The notes under the pieces were generated by a model that was not told the DNA's origin, made no database searches, and worked only from the letters and a program-made list of their open reading frames with translations. This document shows, one piece after another, positions 19,201 to 27,254 of a stretch of DNA of 64,000 nt; the stretch's first letter is position 1; every line of letters begins with the position of its first letter. The position numbers and the translations under genes are program-made. Origin of the DNA: JAPPOI01 sp028818055. GTDB taxonomy: Bacteria > Pseudomonadota > Alphaproteobacteria > Rhodobacterales > Rhodobacteraceae. Location of the stretch: the NCBI GenBank assembly GCA_965267405.1, contig OZ253954.1, positions 2,914,001-2,978,000 on the forward strand, written 5' to 3'.

Positions 19201-19552
19201 TAAGCGGCCGATGCGCGCGGCGGACATCATCGTCGTGGCTCCTTATAACGCACAGGTGAATGCGCTACGGGATGCACTTCCATTAGGCGTCCGCGTTGGG
19301 ACCGTGGACAAGTTTCAGGGGCAGGAGGCATCGGTCTGCCTTGTGTCCATGACAGCGTCTTCCGCTGAAGAAACCTCGCGCGGGATGGAGTTTCTGTTCT
19401 CGCTGAACCGTATCAACGTCGCGGTTTCGCGCGCTAAGGGCCTCGCACTGGTGTTCGGTGCGCCGCGTTTGCGTGAGGCGAAGTGCAATACTGTCGAGCA
19501 GATGCAGTTGGTAAATACGCTGTGTGTTCTGCCGAGGTTGCTGGCGGAATGA
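16253..19552 (+). CDS. TM0106-type RecB-like nuclease / DEDD exonuclease-like / SF1 helicase fusion
   Basis: 1,099 residues, GTG start at 16253. Residues 1-220 form a PD-(D/E)XK RecB-like nuclease: D112, D132-T-K134 and Q146. C21 plus C208, C211, C214 and C220 are placed as in Fe-S-clamped Dna2/AddB nucleases. Around residues 300-480 is an RNase H-like segment (FYDIEGDP, then DYNRVDCISTEELRDWL). The C-terminal half is an SF1 helicase: Walker A IQGPPGTGKT, Walker B LFVDEAGQ, and the motif VDKFQGQEASVCLVSMT near the end. It probably resects or degrades DNA. It is divergent from the HEPN gene and borders the BREX block, so a defence role is likely but unproven. Confidence 0.82.
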   Translation: MRKFKSHLLFSASDLMRFTGCAHATALDLMYLRGEGPKPGVDTEDAMLLQKQGDAHEMAHLENLKDAGRTVMEIERGDLGANAEATRAALAAGPDVVFQGAFLSGNWGGWSDFLERVETPSELGPFSYEVADTKLKRRADPKHVLQLVLYSDLLAEVQGMAPEFAHVELGDGTRATLRLADYTAYARMARERLEAFVDDPQPTRPIPCTDCGLCRWSDHCEGVWQAEDSLFNVANISRGQVKKLESAGVDTLEALSKLNHPIRGMAENTQARLITQARLQQARKIGEPDFELRTAEPGKGFDLLPEPQPGDLFYDIEGDPHYEGGLEYLHGIWFDGQFQAFWAHDHDAEARALSDLLAFFRARITQYPAARIYHYAPYEITALKRLTTKYGIGEAFLDRLLRERRFVDLFAVVRGGLIGSETNYSIKSMEAFYDRKRDGEVKTAGGSVVAYERWRETQDQQILDEIEDYNRVDCISTEELRDWLVGIRPDGPWPTLAPDAGDKEAEEDADTRALRSLLAGSGLSETRQEMLFNLGVFHSREVKPAQWAVFDSAAKDEDDLLDDLDALGGLEATGPVEPVKRSFARSYTYPEQETKLRGGKRATVPVFGGPPTTVGIEAMDRRARQVTVKAGPGKAELLADQLTLHPDWPIKTGVIAGALRDVIADQCGARRYTAVDDLLSRTAPRLRNGPKGDLLGGADPVVGTIAVVNDMDGTVLPIQGPPGTGKTYVSARAILSLVRKGHRVGVASNSHEAIRNVLMGCLLALDDEDPDITLENVELAHKVGGVDDGYADGFSGITRAQSNDDPALAHARVVGGTAWFFSRDENVQAFDWLFVDEAGQVGLANMAAMGRAARNIVLVGDPRQLPQVVQGAHPEPANLSCLDWMLGEHATVPADRGIFLPTSRRMNPDVCRFISEQIYEGRLTSHPDTANQRVTGTALPETGAFWVPVPHEGNAQIAQEEVVAVGKTVNELLCGSWTEQDGSKRPMRAADIIVVAPYNAQVNALRDALPLGVRVGTVDKFQGQEASVCLVSMTASSAEETSRGMEFLFSLNRINVAVSRAKGLALVFGAPRLREAKCNTVEQMQLVNTLCVLPRLLAE

Positions 19553-19695
19553 CTGAGCCTACGTAGCCTTTTTGCCAAACGCGTTGCATTTCTCGCGCGG
19601 AATTGCACTCAACATGTCGATTTGAGCGATGCACCGGGCGCAGATCGCTGATGCGATGTTGCGGACAATGTAAATTTGTCGGGAAAAGAAAGCAG

Positions 19696-20610
19696 CTAAT
19701 GCACCCTAAGGCTCTCCAGCGAAATGGAGTGGTGTCCAGCTTTGGCTTGGTAGGTGACGAGTGGCCCATCCAGTCCTGCGGAATAGTCCAGACAAAGCGC
19801 ATTCTCAGCCTGAAGACGCGGGCGACCTGTCATCCAGTAGTGACCAAAAAACACGGGGGCTGCGTCGCTCGGGTAGGCGGAGGTCAAAACATCTTCAGGC
19901 AGTTCATGGTCAGGTAGCTGTTCCGGATTAGGCACTGAGATCGCAATGTCGCGCCATGAAACCGCGTTTCCGTCCCACCACTTCATGCGAACTTCTCTCC
20001 TCTCATGACCGCCTTTGTCGACGAAGAAGAAGCCGTCAGGCAACTCGAGTTCAGGGCCCTTGAGAGCGGTCTCGACCAGTTCGTACAGCGAATGCTGTTT
20101 GTCCGCTGCATTGATCAGTTGATCTTCCGACATGACGCCATTTCGGGTGAGCGCCTTCAGTTCCCGAATGCCGGCTTCGTTCCAGCATGCGTGCACCGCG
20201 CGAAAGCCGCCGAATTCGAGAAAAAGAGGAAGTGTTCGCATCCATCCGATTGCTTCAAGGGCGTCTGACGACCCCAATGGGAACTCCTGCAGAAATGACG
20301 CGTGCTGAGCCATGTTCTTTTCGGAGTGAGCCCTGAGAGGCCCGTTCTCACCCCGGGTGTGGAAATGTATGGCGTTCAGTTCATGGTTGCCCATCACAGC
20401 GGAGGCAGTGCCGGCATCAATCATTCCCCGAACGATACGGATGACCTCCCGATTGTCGGGCCCTCTGTCAATGAAATCACCTAGAAAGACCGCATGACGC
20501 TTCGGGTCACTATGCCGCCACGCACCGTGCCTTTCGGAGTATCCAAGATTGCGGAGAGCCTCTCTCAGTTTTCCTGCCTGTCCGTGAATGTCAGGAATAA
20601 TATCGTACAT
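19696..20610 (-). CDS. Metallophosphoesterase (serine/threonine-phosphatase-like)
   Basis: 304 residues. The calcineurin-like metallophosphatase signature is complete: DIHG at 7-10, GDFIDRGPDN around 44-53 and GNHELN around 74-79, with later histidines (HACWNE, FFGHYW). It would hydrolyse phosphomonoesters, from proteins or small nucleotides such as Ap4A. The substrate cannot be told from sequence. It lies 56 bases downstream of an uncharacterised acidic-tailed gene on the same strand. Confidence 0.8.
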   Translation of the reverse strand: MYDIIPDIHGQAGKLREALRNLGYSERHGAWRHSDPKRHAVFLGDFIDRGPDNREVIRIVRGMIDAGTASAVMGNHELNAIHFHTRGENGPLRAHSEKNMAQHASFLQEFPLGSSDALEAIGWMRTLPLFLEFGGFRAVHACWNEAGIRELKALTRNGVMSEDQLINAADKQHSLYELVETALKGPELELPDGFFFVDKGGHERREVRMKWWDGNAVSWRDIAISVPNPEQLPDHELPEDVLTSAYPSDAAPVFFGHYWMTGRPRLQAENALCLDYSAGLDGPLVTYQAKAGHHSISLESLRVH

Positions 20611-20666
20611 TCAGCGTTCCTTTCCCAATTCTTTTGGTTTCTGCTCAGCGCCCCAATTGACGCTTC

Positions 20667-21296
20667 TCATTCGTCGTCATCGTCTGAAGACTGTCTGATT
20701 TGGTCTTCGAGCCATTTTTCATTTTGGTGATCGAAGTATGCTGCGAGCTCGGGATAAAACTCCGAGGACGCCGTCGCAAAATTGAAGATTTCGTCGGCAT
20801 TGGACCCATCGAAGTTCAAATCTCTGTAGTCATCGATGAGGCCGTTTTCGTCGATGATAGCTATGACCTGGTGCATCGACAGTGGGCTCTTGGCCCATCG
20901 CGGCTTCACGGCGAACCGTTCTGGCGGTTCCTGCTCCATGTATTCATCGACAAGTCGGAAATAGATCCGTTCCCCAGAGCGCCGCGCCCTGATCGAAAAG
21001 ACGTCCATCGTTACCGATCGCAAGGTGACCCGCGCTATCTCCACTTCATCCGGGCGGAGAGGGGGAAGATACTCCCCGCCCATGAGCCAGGGATGGATTG
21101 AACCTTGTATTGATCGGGCCGTGCTATCGAGCGTTGGTTCGGTGGGCACGGCGAGGTCTGATCCCGACGCAGCCTCATTCTTGGCTGCTTGCCTCCGAAG
21201 TTCTCCGGTGATGTGGCTTCCGAAGTAGGAAGCCAGGCTTTGTGGGCCCCAGTAGGATTTGGGTTTGAAATCGAGATCGAACTCTTCGAACATCAT
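20667..21296 (-). CDS. Uncharacterised protein with acidic C-terminus
   Basis: 209 residues from the ATG at 21296, chosen because GGAGA lies 4 bases upstream. An upstream in-frame ATG at 21329 would add 11 residues. I recognise no domain. The N-terminus begins MMFEEFDLDFKPKSYWGPQSLASYF; the middle is a mixed alpha/beta segment (VTMDVFSIRARRSGERIYFRLVDEYM); the C-terminus is strongly acidic (SSDDDDE). No signal peptide or membrane segment. It is flanked on the same strand by a zinc-ribbon gene and the phosphatase. Confidence 0.6.
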   Translation of the reverse strand: MMFEEFDLDFKPKSYWGPQSLASYFGSHITGELRRQAAKNEAASGSDLAVPTEPTLDSTARSIQGSIHPWLMGGEYLPPLRPDEVEIARVTLRSVTMDVFSIRARRSGERIYFRLVDEYMEQEPPERFAVKPRWAKSPLSMHQVIAIIDENGLIDDYRDLNFDGSNADEIFNFATASSEFYPELAAYFDHQNEKWLEDQIRQSSDDDDE

Positions 21297-21332
21297 GGTT
21301 TCTCCAGCATTTTTTTGCATCTTTTCCAAATT

Positions 21333-21575
21333 TCAATGTTCAGGCAGCCAGCCTTGCTGTCTGGCGTACTTGGCGGCGCCTACAGCCGGCAGATGGGCCC
21401 AGTTGAGATCCGACGGCCGCATCTCGATGCCGTATTCTTCGTTCCAGGCCCGCCCACATCGGTTGCACTTGTGGCCATCGGTCAAGCCGTGCATCCAGAT
21501 CATCTCGACGTCCCAGCTTCCGCAAATACACAACGTCCGCGGGGGAAGGGTGCCTTTTCGTACACAGCAGGTCAT
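21333..21575 (-). CDS. Small zinc-ribbon-like protein
   Basis: 80 residues from the ATG at 21575, which starts two bases after the stop of the upstream Tat-signal protein, suggesting coupled translation. Two cysteine pairs, CIC (16 and 18) and CNRC (37 and 40), with an additional CC at 3-4, suggest a zinc ribbon. The C-terminus (HLPAVGAAKYARQQGWL) is helical. Function unknown. Confidence 0.5.
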   Translation of the reverse strand: MTCCVRKGTLPPRTLCICGSWDVEMIWMHGLTDGHKCNRCGRAWNEEYGIEMRPSDLNWAHLPAVGAAKYARQQGWLPEH

Positions 21576-21577
21576 CG

Positions 21578-22174
21578 TTACACCTCGCCGAAAGCGTTGC
21601 CGTCTTCGATGACGAGCCAACTCGTACGCTCAGCCACTTCAGCCCGGAGATGAGGCAGACACCAGTCACCATCGAGCTTGGCCGTTGCGTATCGCGGTGT
21701 GCTCGGGTGTTCTCCCAGTTCAAGTCCTACGTCCGGGATACGGGCGCCAAAGGGGCCGGTGATTTGATCCCTGAAGAGATCGTAGAGAAGGTCGTGAGCT
21801 TCTGTCTCTGGCCTGTAGTTTGCTTGCCAGATACGAAAGGCGGGATCTTCGAATTCGGTCGGCTCGTAGAGATCCTCTTCCGCAAACCAGCCCTCTTCGA
21901 TCATTCGCCAGTGATCCGGCTGTTGCAGTACGAGATCAGTGCCGGGGCCGAAAGCCCGCTCAAGGGCCTCTGGCTTGATCAGTTTCGATGGCGACTCCGG
22001 ACCGTCGCTGAAAAGCAGTAACCGGCCGTCACCGGTTGGCTTCGTGAACAGTGCCCGTACCCGCGGCTGGGCCTTCAGCGGCAAACGGACGTTCGGTTCC
22101 TCTGCCGCATTCACAGCTAGAGGACTGGACGCGGTAGCAGCAGTTGTGACGATGAAATCTCGACGTGTAATCAT
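21578..22174 (-). CDS. Uncharacterised protein with twin-arginine-like signal
   Basis: 198 residues. The N-terminus MITRRDFIVTTAATASSPLAVNA carries a Tat-like RRDF motif, a hydrophobic stretch and a likely AxA cleavage site, so export to the periplasm is probable. The mature part (about 175 residues) matches no family I know and contains only one cysteine, near the C-terminus. It precedes a coupled zinc-ribbon gene. The 455 bases upstream are non-coding and shared with the divergent mtoX operon. Confidence 0.6.
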   Translation of the reverse strand: MITRRDFIVTTAATASSPLAVNAAEEPNVRLPLKAQPRVRALFTKPTGDGRLLLFSDGPESPSKLIKPEALERAFGPGTDLVLQQPDHWRMIEEGWFAEEDLYEPTEFEDPAFRIWQANYRPETEAHDLLYDLFRDQITGPFGARIPDVGLELGEHPSTPRYATAKLDGDWCLPHLRAEVAERTSWLVIEDGNAFGEV

Positions 22175-22633
22175 AGCGGTCTCCTAGTTCGAGACCGGCA
22201 GGACAATCGCTTGTGGATGAGGCCAACCCATTCGTTGCCGATCTGGCCGCATCCCCTTTCGGGCGACCACCTTGCCGGGTTTGGCAGGTTGGCGGAGGCA
22301 TAACCTCACTCTTGATGCACTATTTGGTCTATGCGCGATCGTTCCGAATTTCAATGGTCGGGTGCCGATTGATGTGTTTCATTCCGCAGCTTTTCGAAAG
22401 GATACGCAGCAATTGACACTGGCACCGGAGAGAGTTCGCTACTAGTTCAACTCCCTCCGCCAGCTATCCCATCCCTTATGTACTTGTGCGATCCTCAGTG
22501 CCTGAAGCCGTCCTCTCATTTGCGGACAGGCTCGGCGAAGCAATGGTTGTGATCGGTGCCAAACTGATCAAGAAATGGATTTGCGTGATTTGCGCCGTAA
22601 AGCCGCGACCAAAGGCCGGTTTGGGAGGAATTG
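22175..22633. other. Non-coding region between divergent operons
   Basis: 459 bases separate the Tat-signal gene (minus) from mtoX (plus). I see no credible gene, RNA or repeat. It must hold promoters for both directions. The only clear site is the mtoX Shine-Dalgarno GGGAGGA at 22623-22629. Confidence 0.5.
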
Positions 22634-23986
22634 ATGAAAGACTGTTGTGGACCGGGGTACGCCAGCCCGCAGGAGGCAATTCAAGCTCCCCGGGAAAAGT
22701 TGCTGTACACCATTGCGATTTATACCGGCACGGGCATTCAGAAGCCGGACTATCTTGCGACCGTCGATGTTGATCCCGACAGCCCGACTTATTCGCAAGT
22801 CATCCACCGTCTGGAAATGCCGGGCATTGGGGATGAGCTGCACCATATGGGCTGGAACGCCTGTTCGTCCTGCTTTGACGACAGCTCGATGGCCCGCAAG
22901 TATCTGATCTTGCCGGGCGTGCGATCAAACAACCTGCACATCGTGGATACGGCGACCGATCCGCGTGCGCCGCGCCTTCACAAGGTGATTGAAGGGGCCG
23001 AAATTAAAGCCAAAGCGAACTTGTCAGGCCCCCACACCGTACATTGCCTTGGGTCCGAGATCATCATCTCGTTTCTTGGTGACGCCAAAGGGGAAGCTCC
23101 GGGCGGCTACCTGCATTTAGACAAGGATTTCAACATCGTAGGGCGTTGGGAAAACTCCATGGGTGACATAAAATTTGGCTATGACTTCTGGTATCAACCG
23201 CGTCACAACATCATGGTGTCGTCGGAGTGGGCCGCTCCCAACACGTTCATGCCCGGCTTCGATCTGGAGGAAGTTGGGCACCTTAAATATGGTCGGGAAC
23301 TTCATTTCTGGGACTTTGAAAAACGCGAGCCGGTTGAAAGCTTCTACCTGGGAGAAGATGGTTTGCTGCCACTGGAAGTTAAGTTTCACCATGACCCGGA
23401 CAGCACCCACGGGTTTTGTGGAGCAGCTCTATCAACCAACGTCATTCATTGGTGGAAGAACGACGCCGGTGCCTGGCAATGGGAAAAGGTAATCGACGTT
23501 GAAAACGAGATGCACCCCGAATGGCCAATACCGTTACCCGGAGTGATGTCGGCCATCCTGATCTCGATGGATGACAAATACCTTTATCTGAACAACTGGC
23601 TGCACGGTGACATGCGCCAGTACGACATCAGCGATCCCCATAACCCGAAACTGACTGGTCAGGTGTTTATGGGAGGATTGTTGGGCAAGGCGCCATCAGT
23701 CAACGGGGTCGAAGTTGCGGGTGGACCGCAGATGTTCCAGCTCTCGCTTGATGGCAAACGGCTTTATGTGACCACGTCACTCTTTTCCACTTGGGATAAC
23801 CAGTTCTACCCGGAAATCCGCGAGAAGGGTGGTGTCATGGTGCAAATTGACTGCGATCCAGAAAATGGCGGGATGGAGATCAACCCGGATTTCATCGTCG
23901 ACTTTGGCCAAGAACCCAATGGGCCGAGCCGTTGCCATGAATCCCGATATCCTGGCGGCGATTGCACAAGTGATATCTGGCTATGA
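22634..23986 (+). CDS. mtoX: Methanethiol oxidase, SBP56 (selenium-binding protein) family
   Basis: 450 residues from the ATG at 22634, five bases after a GGGAGGA site; a TTG one codon earlier is unlikely. MtoX is a periplasmic copper enzyme that oxidises methanethiol to formaldehyde, H2O2 and sulfide. Family marks are the N-terminal CCGPGYASP, the redox pair WNACSSCF (about 76-83), the copper-ligand histidine segments HHMGWN, GPHTVHCL and HHDPDSTHGF, and the ending GGDCTSDIW. No classical signal peptide is visible. The stop overlaps the ferredoxin start (ATGA). With dmdA 5.5 kb away, a role in removing DMSP-derived methanethiol is likely. Confidence 0.9.
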   Translation: MKDCCGPGYASPQEAIQAPREKLLYTIAIYTGTGIQKPDYLATVDVDPDSPTYSQVIHRLEMPGIGDELHHMGWNACSSCFDDSSMARKYLILPGVRSNNLHIVDTATDPRAPRLHKVIEGAEIKAKANLSGPHTVHCLGSEIIISFLGDAKGEAPGGYLHLDKDFNIVGRWENSMGDIKFGYDFWYQPRHNIMVSSEWAAPNTFMPGFDLEEVGHLKYGRELHFWDFEKREPVESFYLGEDGLLPLEVKFHHDPDSTHGFCGAALSTNVIHWWKNDAGAWQWEKVIDVENEMHPEWPIPLPGVMSAILISMDDKYLYLNNWLHGDMRQYDISDPHNPKLTGQVFMGGLLGKAPSVNGVEVAGGPQMFQLSLDGKRLYVTTSLFSTWDNQFYPEIREKGGVMVQIDCDPENGGMEINPDFIVDFGQEPNGPSRCHESRYPGGDCTSDIWL

Positions 23987-24348
23987 CGACGCATACTGTG
24001 ACGCTGGCCAACCGTGACGCGGCGACGTTCGTCGTCGACGCGCGAAGGCCTTTGCTGGACGCACTGCGTGAACAGGGTGTCGATCTGCCATATGGCTGCA
24101 AGTACGGTGGATGCATTACCTGCGCAGCAAAGCTGATCGACGGGCAGGTGGATCAGCGGCGTCAAGTGGCCTTGAATAACCGTCAGATCGAAAACGGCTA
24201 CGTGATTTTGTGCGTTGCACGTGCCACCACAGACATCACTTTGGAGATCGGTGTGGAAAGCCACGACAAGCTATACCGAAATCCGTTTCTTGACCCACTC
24301 GAGCCGCACGAACTGAAGGCTGACATTGCCTCGCCAAAGGAGACGTAA
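23983..24348 (+). CDS. 2Fe-2S ferredoxin (plant type)
   Basis: 121 residues. The cluster ligands are C39, C44, C47 and C77 (CX4CX2CX29C), as in plant-type [2Fe-2S] ferredoxins. It overlaps the mtoX stop by ATGA and abuts the next gene directly (TAA followed by ATG), so it is co-translated with both. It might carry electrons to or from a redox enzyme of this pathway; the partner is not identifiable here. MtoX itself is not known to need a ferredoxin, so the link is inference. Confidence 0.88.
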   Translation: MTTHTVTLANRDAATFVVDARRPLLDALREQGVDLPYGCKYGGCITCAAKLIDGQVDQRRQVALNNRQIENGYVILCVARATTDITLEIGVESHDKLYRNPFLDPLEPHELKADIASPKET

Positions 24349-24813
24349 ATGCCCGAAGCAGACATCGATCGCATTTATGACTACGACCCCGAGTATCTCG
24401 CCGAGATACTGAGATCGGTCAAAACAATCGCCATGGTCGGGGCAAGTGCTGACAAAACGAAGTTCAGCTATGGTGTTCTAAGACAGCTCAGCGAGATCGG
24501 GTATGATATTCTTCCGGTGAACCCGAACCCAAAGGTCACCGAAATTCGCGGCTTGAAAGTCTACCACTCGCTGGAAGAAATCGACAAACCTGTTGATATG
24601 GTTGATGTTTTTCGCCCCAAGGAAGAACTTTACGGGTTTGCAGAGAAAGCCATAGCGATCGGCGCCAAGGTTCTCTGGGGGCAAATCGGGGTGTACGATG
24701 ATAAAGCTGCCAAACTGGCGGAAGATGCCGGACTAAAGGTGGTAATGAACCGCTGCCCGAAGATCGAACTTTTCCGGCCGTTTTGGAAACCGAGACTGGA
24801 TCTCAAGATCTAG
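24349..24813 (+). CDS. CoA-binding (YccU-like) protein
   Basis: 154 residues, a single Rossmann-like CoA-binding domain. The glycine-rich loop TIAMVGASADKTKFSYGVL is at about 26-44, and MNRCPKIELFRP near the end is typical of the family. Such proteins bind CoA or acyl-CoA without known catalysis. It is the last gene of the mtoX-ferredoxin unit and converges on the crotonase gene 25 bases later. Confidence 0.85.
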   Translation: MPEADIDRIYDYDPEYLAEILRSVKTIAMVGASADKTKFSYGVLRQLSEIGYDILPVNPNPKVTEIRGLKVYHSLEEIDKPVDMVDVFRPKEELYGFAEKAIAIGAKVLWGQIGVYDDKAAKLAEDAGLKVVMNRCPKIELFRPFWKPRLDLKI

Positions 24814-24838
24814 CCGACGCCCTTCAAAAGCCTACGCG

Positions 24839-25648
24839 TCAGTCTTTGTCTGGACGGACGCGTGCCGCTGTCTTGTCAGCAAACGCAGCTAACCGTTCGC
24901 GGGCATCGACTTGCGTGTTTACCACACCGGCTACAACAGCTTCAGCATAAGCCGCATCAAGGGCAGACATATTCGTCATGTGGCTGACAGCCGAGCATAT
25001 CGCGAAGTTTGAAAGCGGCAGGTTCTCTGCTGCGCGTCGGGCCAGCTCCAAGGCCTTGTCGAAGCTTGAGCCGTCAACAAGATACTGAGCGAAGCCAAGC
25101 TCGGCAGCCTCTTCCGCTTTATAGACCCGGCCCGTAAGCATCATGTCGATCATGCGCGCCTTGCCAACCAAGTCGCTGACACGGATGGTTGCGCCTCCGC
25201 CAGTGAACAAGCCGCGCTGGCCCTCGGGCAGGGCAACATATGCGGTTTGGTCCATAACGCGGACATGCGCCGCACTGGCAAGTTCAAGACCGCCACCCAC
25301 AACAGCGCCGTGGAGCGCGGCGATGACCGGAACGCCACCGTACTCCATCTTGTTGAAGGCCTCGTGCCAACGCAGACAAACATGCATGAAGTCCGCCGGG
25401 CTGCGATCCTCGCTGTGATGCTCCACCAAATCAAGACCGGCACAGAAATGGTCACCTGCACCCGCCAAAACCACAGCCCGAACATCGGCGCGCGGAGCCA
25501 TCGAAAAGAATGTTACGAGCTCTTCGATAGTCGCAATGTCGAGAGCATTGCGTTTGTTTGGACGGTTCAAGGTAACAATCCAGACGCCAGTGTCCTCGGA
25601 CGTGATTTCAAGGTTCTCGAATTGCGAAGTGTCGATTGTCTGTGTCAT
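24839..25648 (-). CDS. Enoyl-CoA hydratase/isomerase family (DmdD-like crotonase)
   Basis: 269 residues. Crotonase fold with the oxyanion-hole segments HFCAGLDL (67-74) and [10 protein letters not shown] (114-123). Both catalytic glutamates of hydratases are present, E122 and E142, close in position to E121 and E141 of the DmdD enzyme that hydrates methylthioacryloyl-CoA and releases methanethiol. It is 29 bases downstream of the GntR regulator and sits between mtoX and dmdB/dmdA. DmdD activity is therefore a good inference, but a general enoyl-CoA hydratase or AcuH-type enzyme cannot be excluded. Confidence 0.75.
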   Translation of the reverse strand: MTQTIDTSQFENLEITSEDTGVWIVTLNRPNKRNALDIATIEELVTFFSMAPRADVRAVVLAGAGDHFCAGLDLVEHHSEDRSPADFMHVCLRWHEAFNKMEYGGVPVIAALHGAVVGGGLELASAAHVRVMDQTAYVALPEGQRGLFTGGGATIRVSDLVGKARMIDMMLTGRVYKAEEAAELGFAQYLVDGSSFDKALELARRAAENLPLSNFAICSAVSHMTNMSALDAAYAEAVVAGVVNTQVDARERLAAFADKTAARVRPDKD

Positions 25649-25677
25649 GTGTACACTGCCTATCTAAGCGCTTGGAC

Positions 25678-26421
25678 TTAGGTGGTTTTCTCTCGGGATG
25701 CCCGCTTTTCAGCCATTACGGTATGGGCCAGTTTCTTGGTATAGTTTTCAAGTCGCTCAAGGTCGTGCACGACGGCGTCGCCGTCCTGCTTTTCCATCCC
25801 AGAGAGAATGCTGGAGTGAATGCCTATGATCTCAGCCCGCGAGCGGGCCGTGTAGGTGATCATGTTCATCAAAGGCTGCATCGCCTCGATCGATCCGGAC
25901 AAATGATACGACAAAACCGGGTTCTGAGCGCCATCAATCAAAGCCAAATGAAATGCGACGTCAGATGCGCAAAAGTCTTCATCGCTAAGCCCCGACTCGC
26001 CTTGCTTTTCCAGCTCTACTTTCATTTTGGCCAGCTGCGCTTCTTCACGGCGCTCAGCGACAAGTGGCGCGCAAGCGCGTTCCAGCGCGAACCGAGCTTC
26101 ACACGCTGTGTCAAAGCTGACTTCATTCATGCTGAGCAGCAGTGTTGCGGTGGTGGCCAGTTGGGTTCGCGCATCGTCGTACGACAGCCGATTAACGAAC
26201 GCACCACCAAAGGCACCCCTTTGCGTTCGGATAAGCGATTGAGCGGCCAATCTTTTTAACGCTTCACGGATCGTTGGGCGCGAGACTTCAAACTGTTCGG
26301 CAAGTTCCGCTTCGGATGGTAATCTTTCGTCAACGATCAGCGCGCCAGAAACAATCAAATCGCGAATAGAGCTCGCAATTTGGGCCGACAGATCAATGTT
26401 TGTGTCAGGATCAATTTTCAT
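25678..26421 (-). CDS. GntR-family (FadR/FCD subfamily) transcriptional regulator
   Basis: 247 residues. N-terminal GntR winged helix (about 10-75, with RLPSEAELAEQFEVSRPTIREALKRLAAQSL), then the all-helical FCD effector domain (about 85-235), whose metal/ligand residues are in DVAFH and HSSIL. FCD regulators sense organic acids or CoA-related metabolites. A near-perfect inverted repeat immediately before its ATG points to auto-regulation and control of the divergent DUF2182-DUF1326-dmdB-dmdA operon. The crotonase gene is downstream in the same operon. Confidence 0.88.
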   Translation of the reverse strand: MKIDPDTNIDLSAQIASSIRDLIVSGALIVDERLPSEAELAEQFEVSRPTIREALKRLAAQSLIRTQRGAFGGAFVNRLSYDDARTQLATTATLLLSMNEVSFDTACEARFALERACAPLVAERREEAQLAKMKVELEKQGESGLSDEDFCASDVAFHLALIDGAQNPVLSYHLSGSIEAMQPLMNMITYTARSRAEIIGIHSSILSGMEKQDGDAVVHDLERLENYTKKLAHTVMAEKRASREKTT

Positions 26422-26422
26422 T

Positions 26423-26446
26423 TGTCAGACATTTAAAAGTCTGACA
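26423..26446. promoter_or_regulatory. Operator-like inverted repeat between gntR and the divergent operon
   Basis: TGTCAGAC and GTCTGACA form perfect 8-base arms around the spacer ATTTAAAA. The right half is followed by a second ATTTAAAA, so the element also reads as a tandem repeat. It starts one base upstream of the gntR ATG and 33 bases before the DUF2182 start, the place expected for a GntR operator controlling both directions. Confidence 0.6.
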
Positions 26447-26479
26447 TTTAAAAATGCAACAAAAGACTGGGAGGCCCTT

Positions 26480-27241
26480 TTGTTCTTTAACGCGATCAGA
26501 TCGATGTCGGGTCTGCATTGGCTGCTGCTGTTCGGGGCTATTCTTGCCTCGTGGTTTGCGCTGTTTGCGATGTCCGTTCCCGCCGATCTGCGTGAAGCGT
26601 CAAGGATATTCGGGGCTGAATTTTGGGTGGCACTCTGCACTGTGTCACCTGACTTTGCTGGATACGGTCGGGTCGTCGTCATGTGGCTTCTTATGTCGAC
26701 CGCGATGATGCTGCCGACGGCTCTTCCGGCTTTCGCCGCTTATGATGACCTCAGCACGACAAATGCCGAAGTTGATTTTGCGGGATTGGTGCTTGGCTTT
26801 CTCGCGATTTGGGGCGGGTTCGCCCTGTTGGCTGCCGGACTGCAGATGCTGCTGTTCCGCTTCGATTTGGTCAGCGGCTTTGGTGACAGCCGGTCAAATC
26901 TGTTGTCGGTTGTCTTGCTGACCGCTGCTGGTGCTTATCAGTTTTCGGCTCTTAAAGAGGCTTGCCTCAGCAAATGTCGCGCACCAGTGAGCTTTTTCAT
27001 GCAGCACTGGGGCGAGAGCCCGTGGAAAATGGGTGTGCGCCTCGGAGCAGTTTGCTTGGGGTGCTGCTGGGCGCTGATGCTTCTGGCCTTCGTCGGCGGC
27101 GTCATGAGCTTGGCGTTTATGGGGCTCGCAACCCTGATCATGATTTTGGAAAAATTGCCCGATATCGGGCGCTGGATCAGCCGGCCACTTGGTTATGCCT
27201 TGTTGGCGGGCGCAGCCGCACTTGCGGTTAACGGACTGTAA
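26480..27241 (+). CDS. DUF2182 integral membrane protein
   Basis: 253 residues from a TTG at 26480, chosen because GGAGG lies 5 bases upstream; an ATG at 26504 is the alternative. About seven hydrophobic segments are visible, with the first at LLLFGAILASWFALFAM. The segments VVMWLLMSTAMMLP and YQFSALKEACLSKCR are typical of DUF2182, a predicted metal-binding membrane family. The next gene encodes DUF1326, a frequent partner. The biochemical role is unknown. Placement in front of dmdB and dmdA suggests shared regulation. Confidence 0.82.
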   Translation: MFFNAIRSMSGLHWLLLFGAILASWFALFAMSVPADLREASRIFGAEFWVALCTVSPDFAGYGRVVVMWLLMSTAMMLPTALPAFAAYDDLSTTNAEVDFAGLVLGFLAIWGGFALLAAGLQMLLFRFDLVSGFGDSRSNLLSVVLLTAAGAYQFSALKEACLSKCRAPVSFFMQHWGESPWKMGVRLGAVCLGCCWALMLLAFVGGVMSLAFMGLATLIMILEKLPDIGRWISRPLGYALLAGAAALAVNGL

Positions 27242-27254
27242 CAGGAGAGAAAAC

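Noticed and set aside
25636..26259. Open frame of 207 codons on the plus strand
   Set aside because: Antisense to gntR, which has an intact GntR-FCD architecture.
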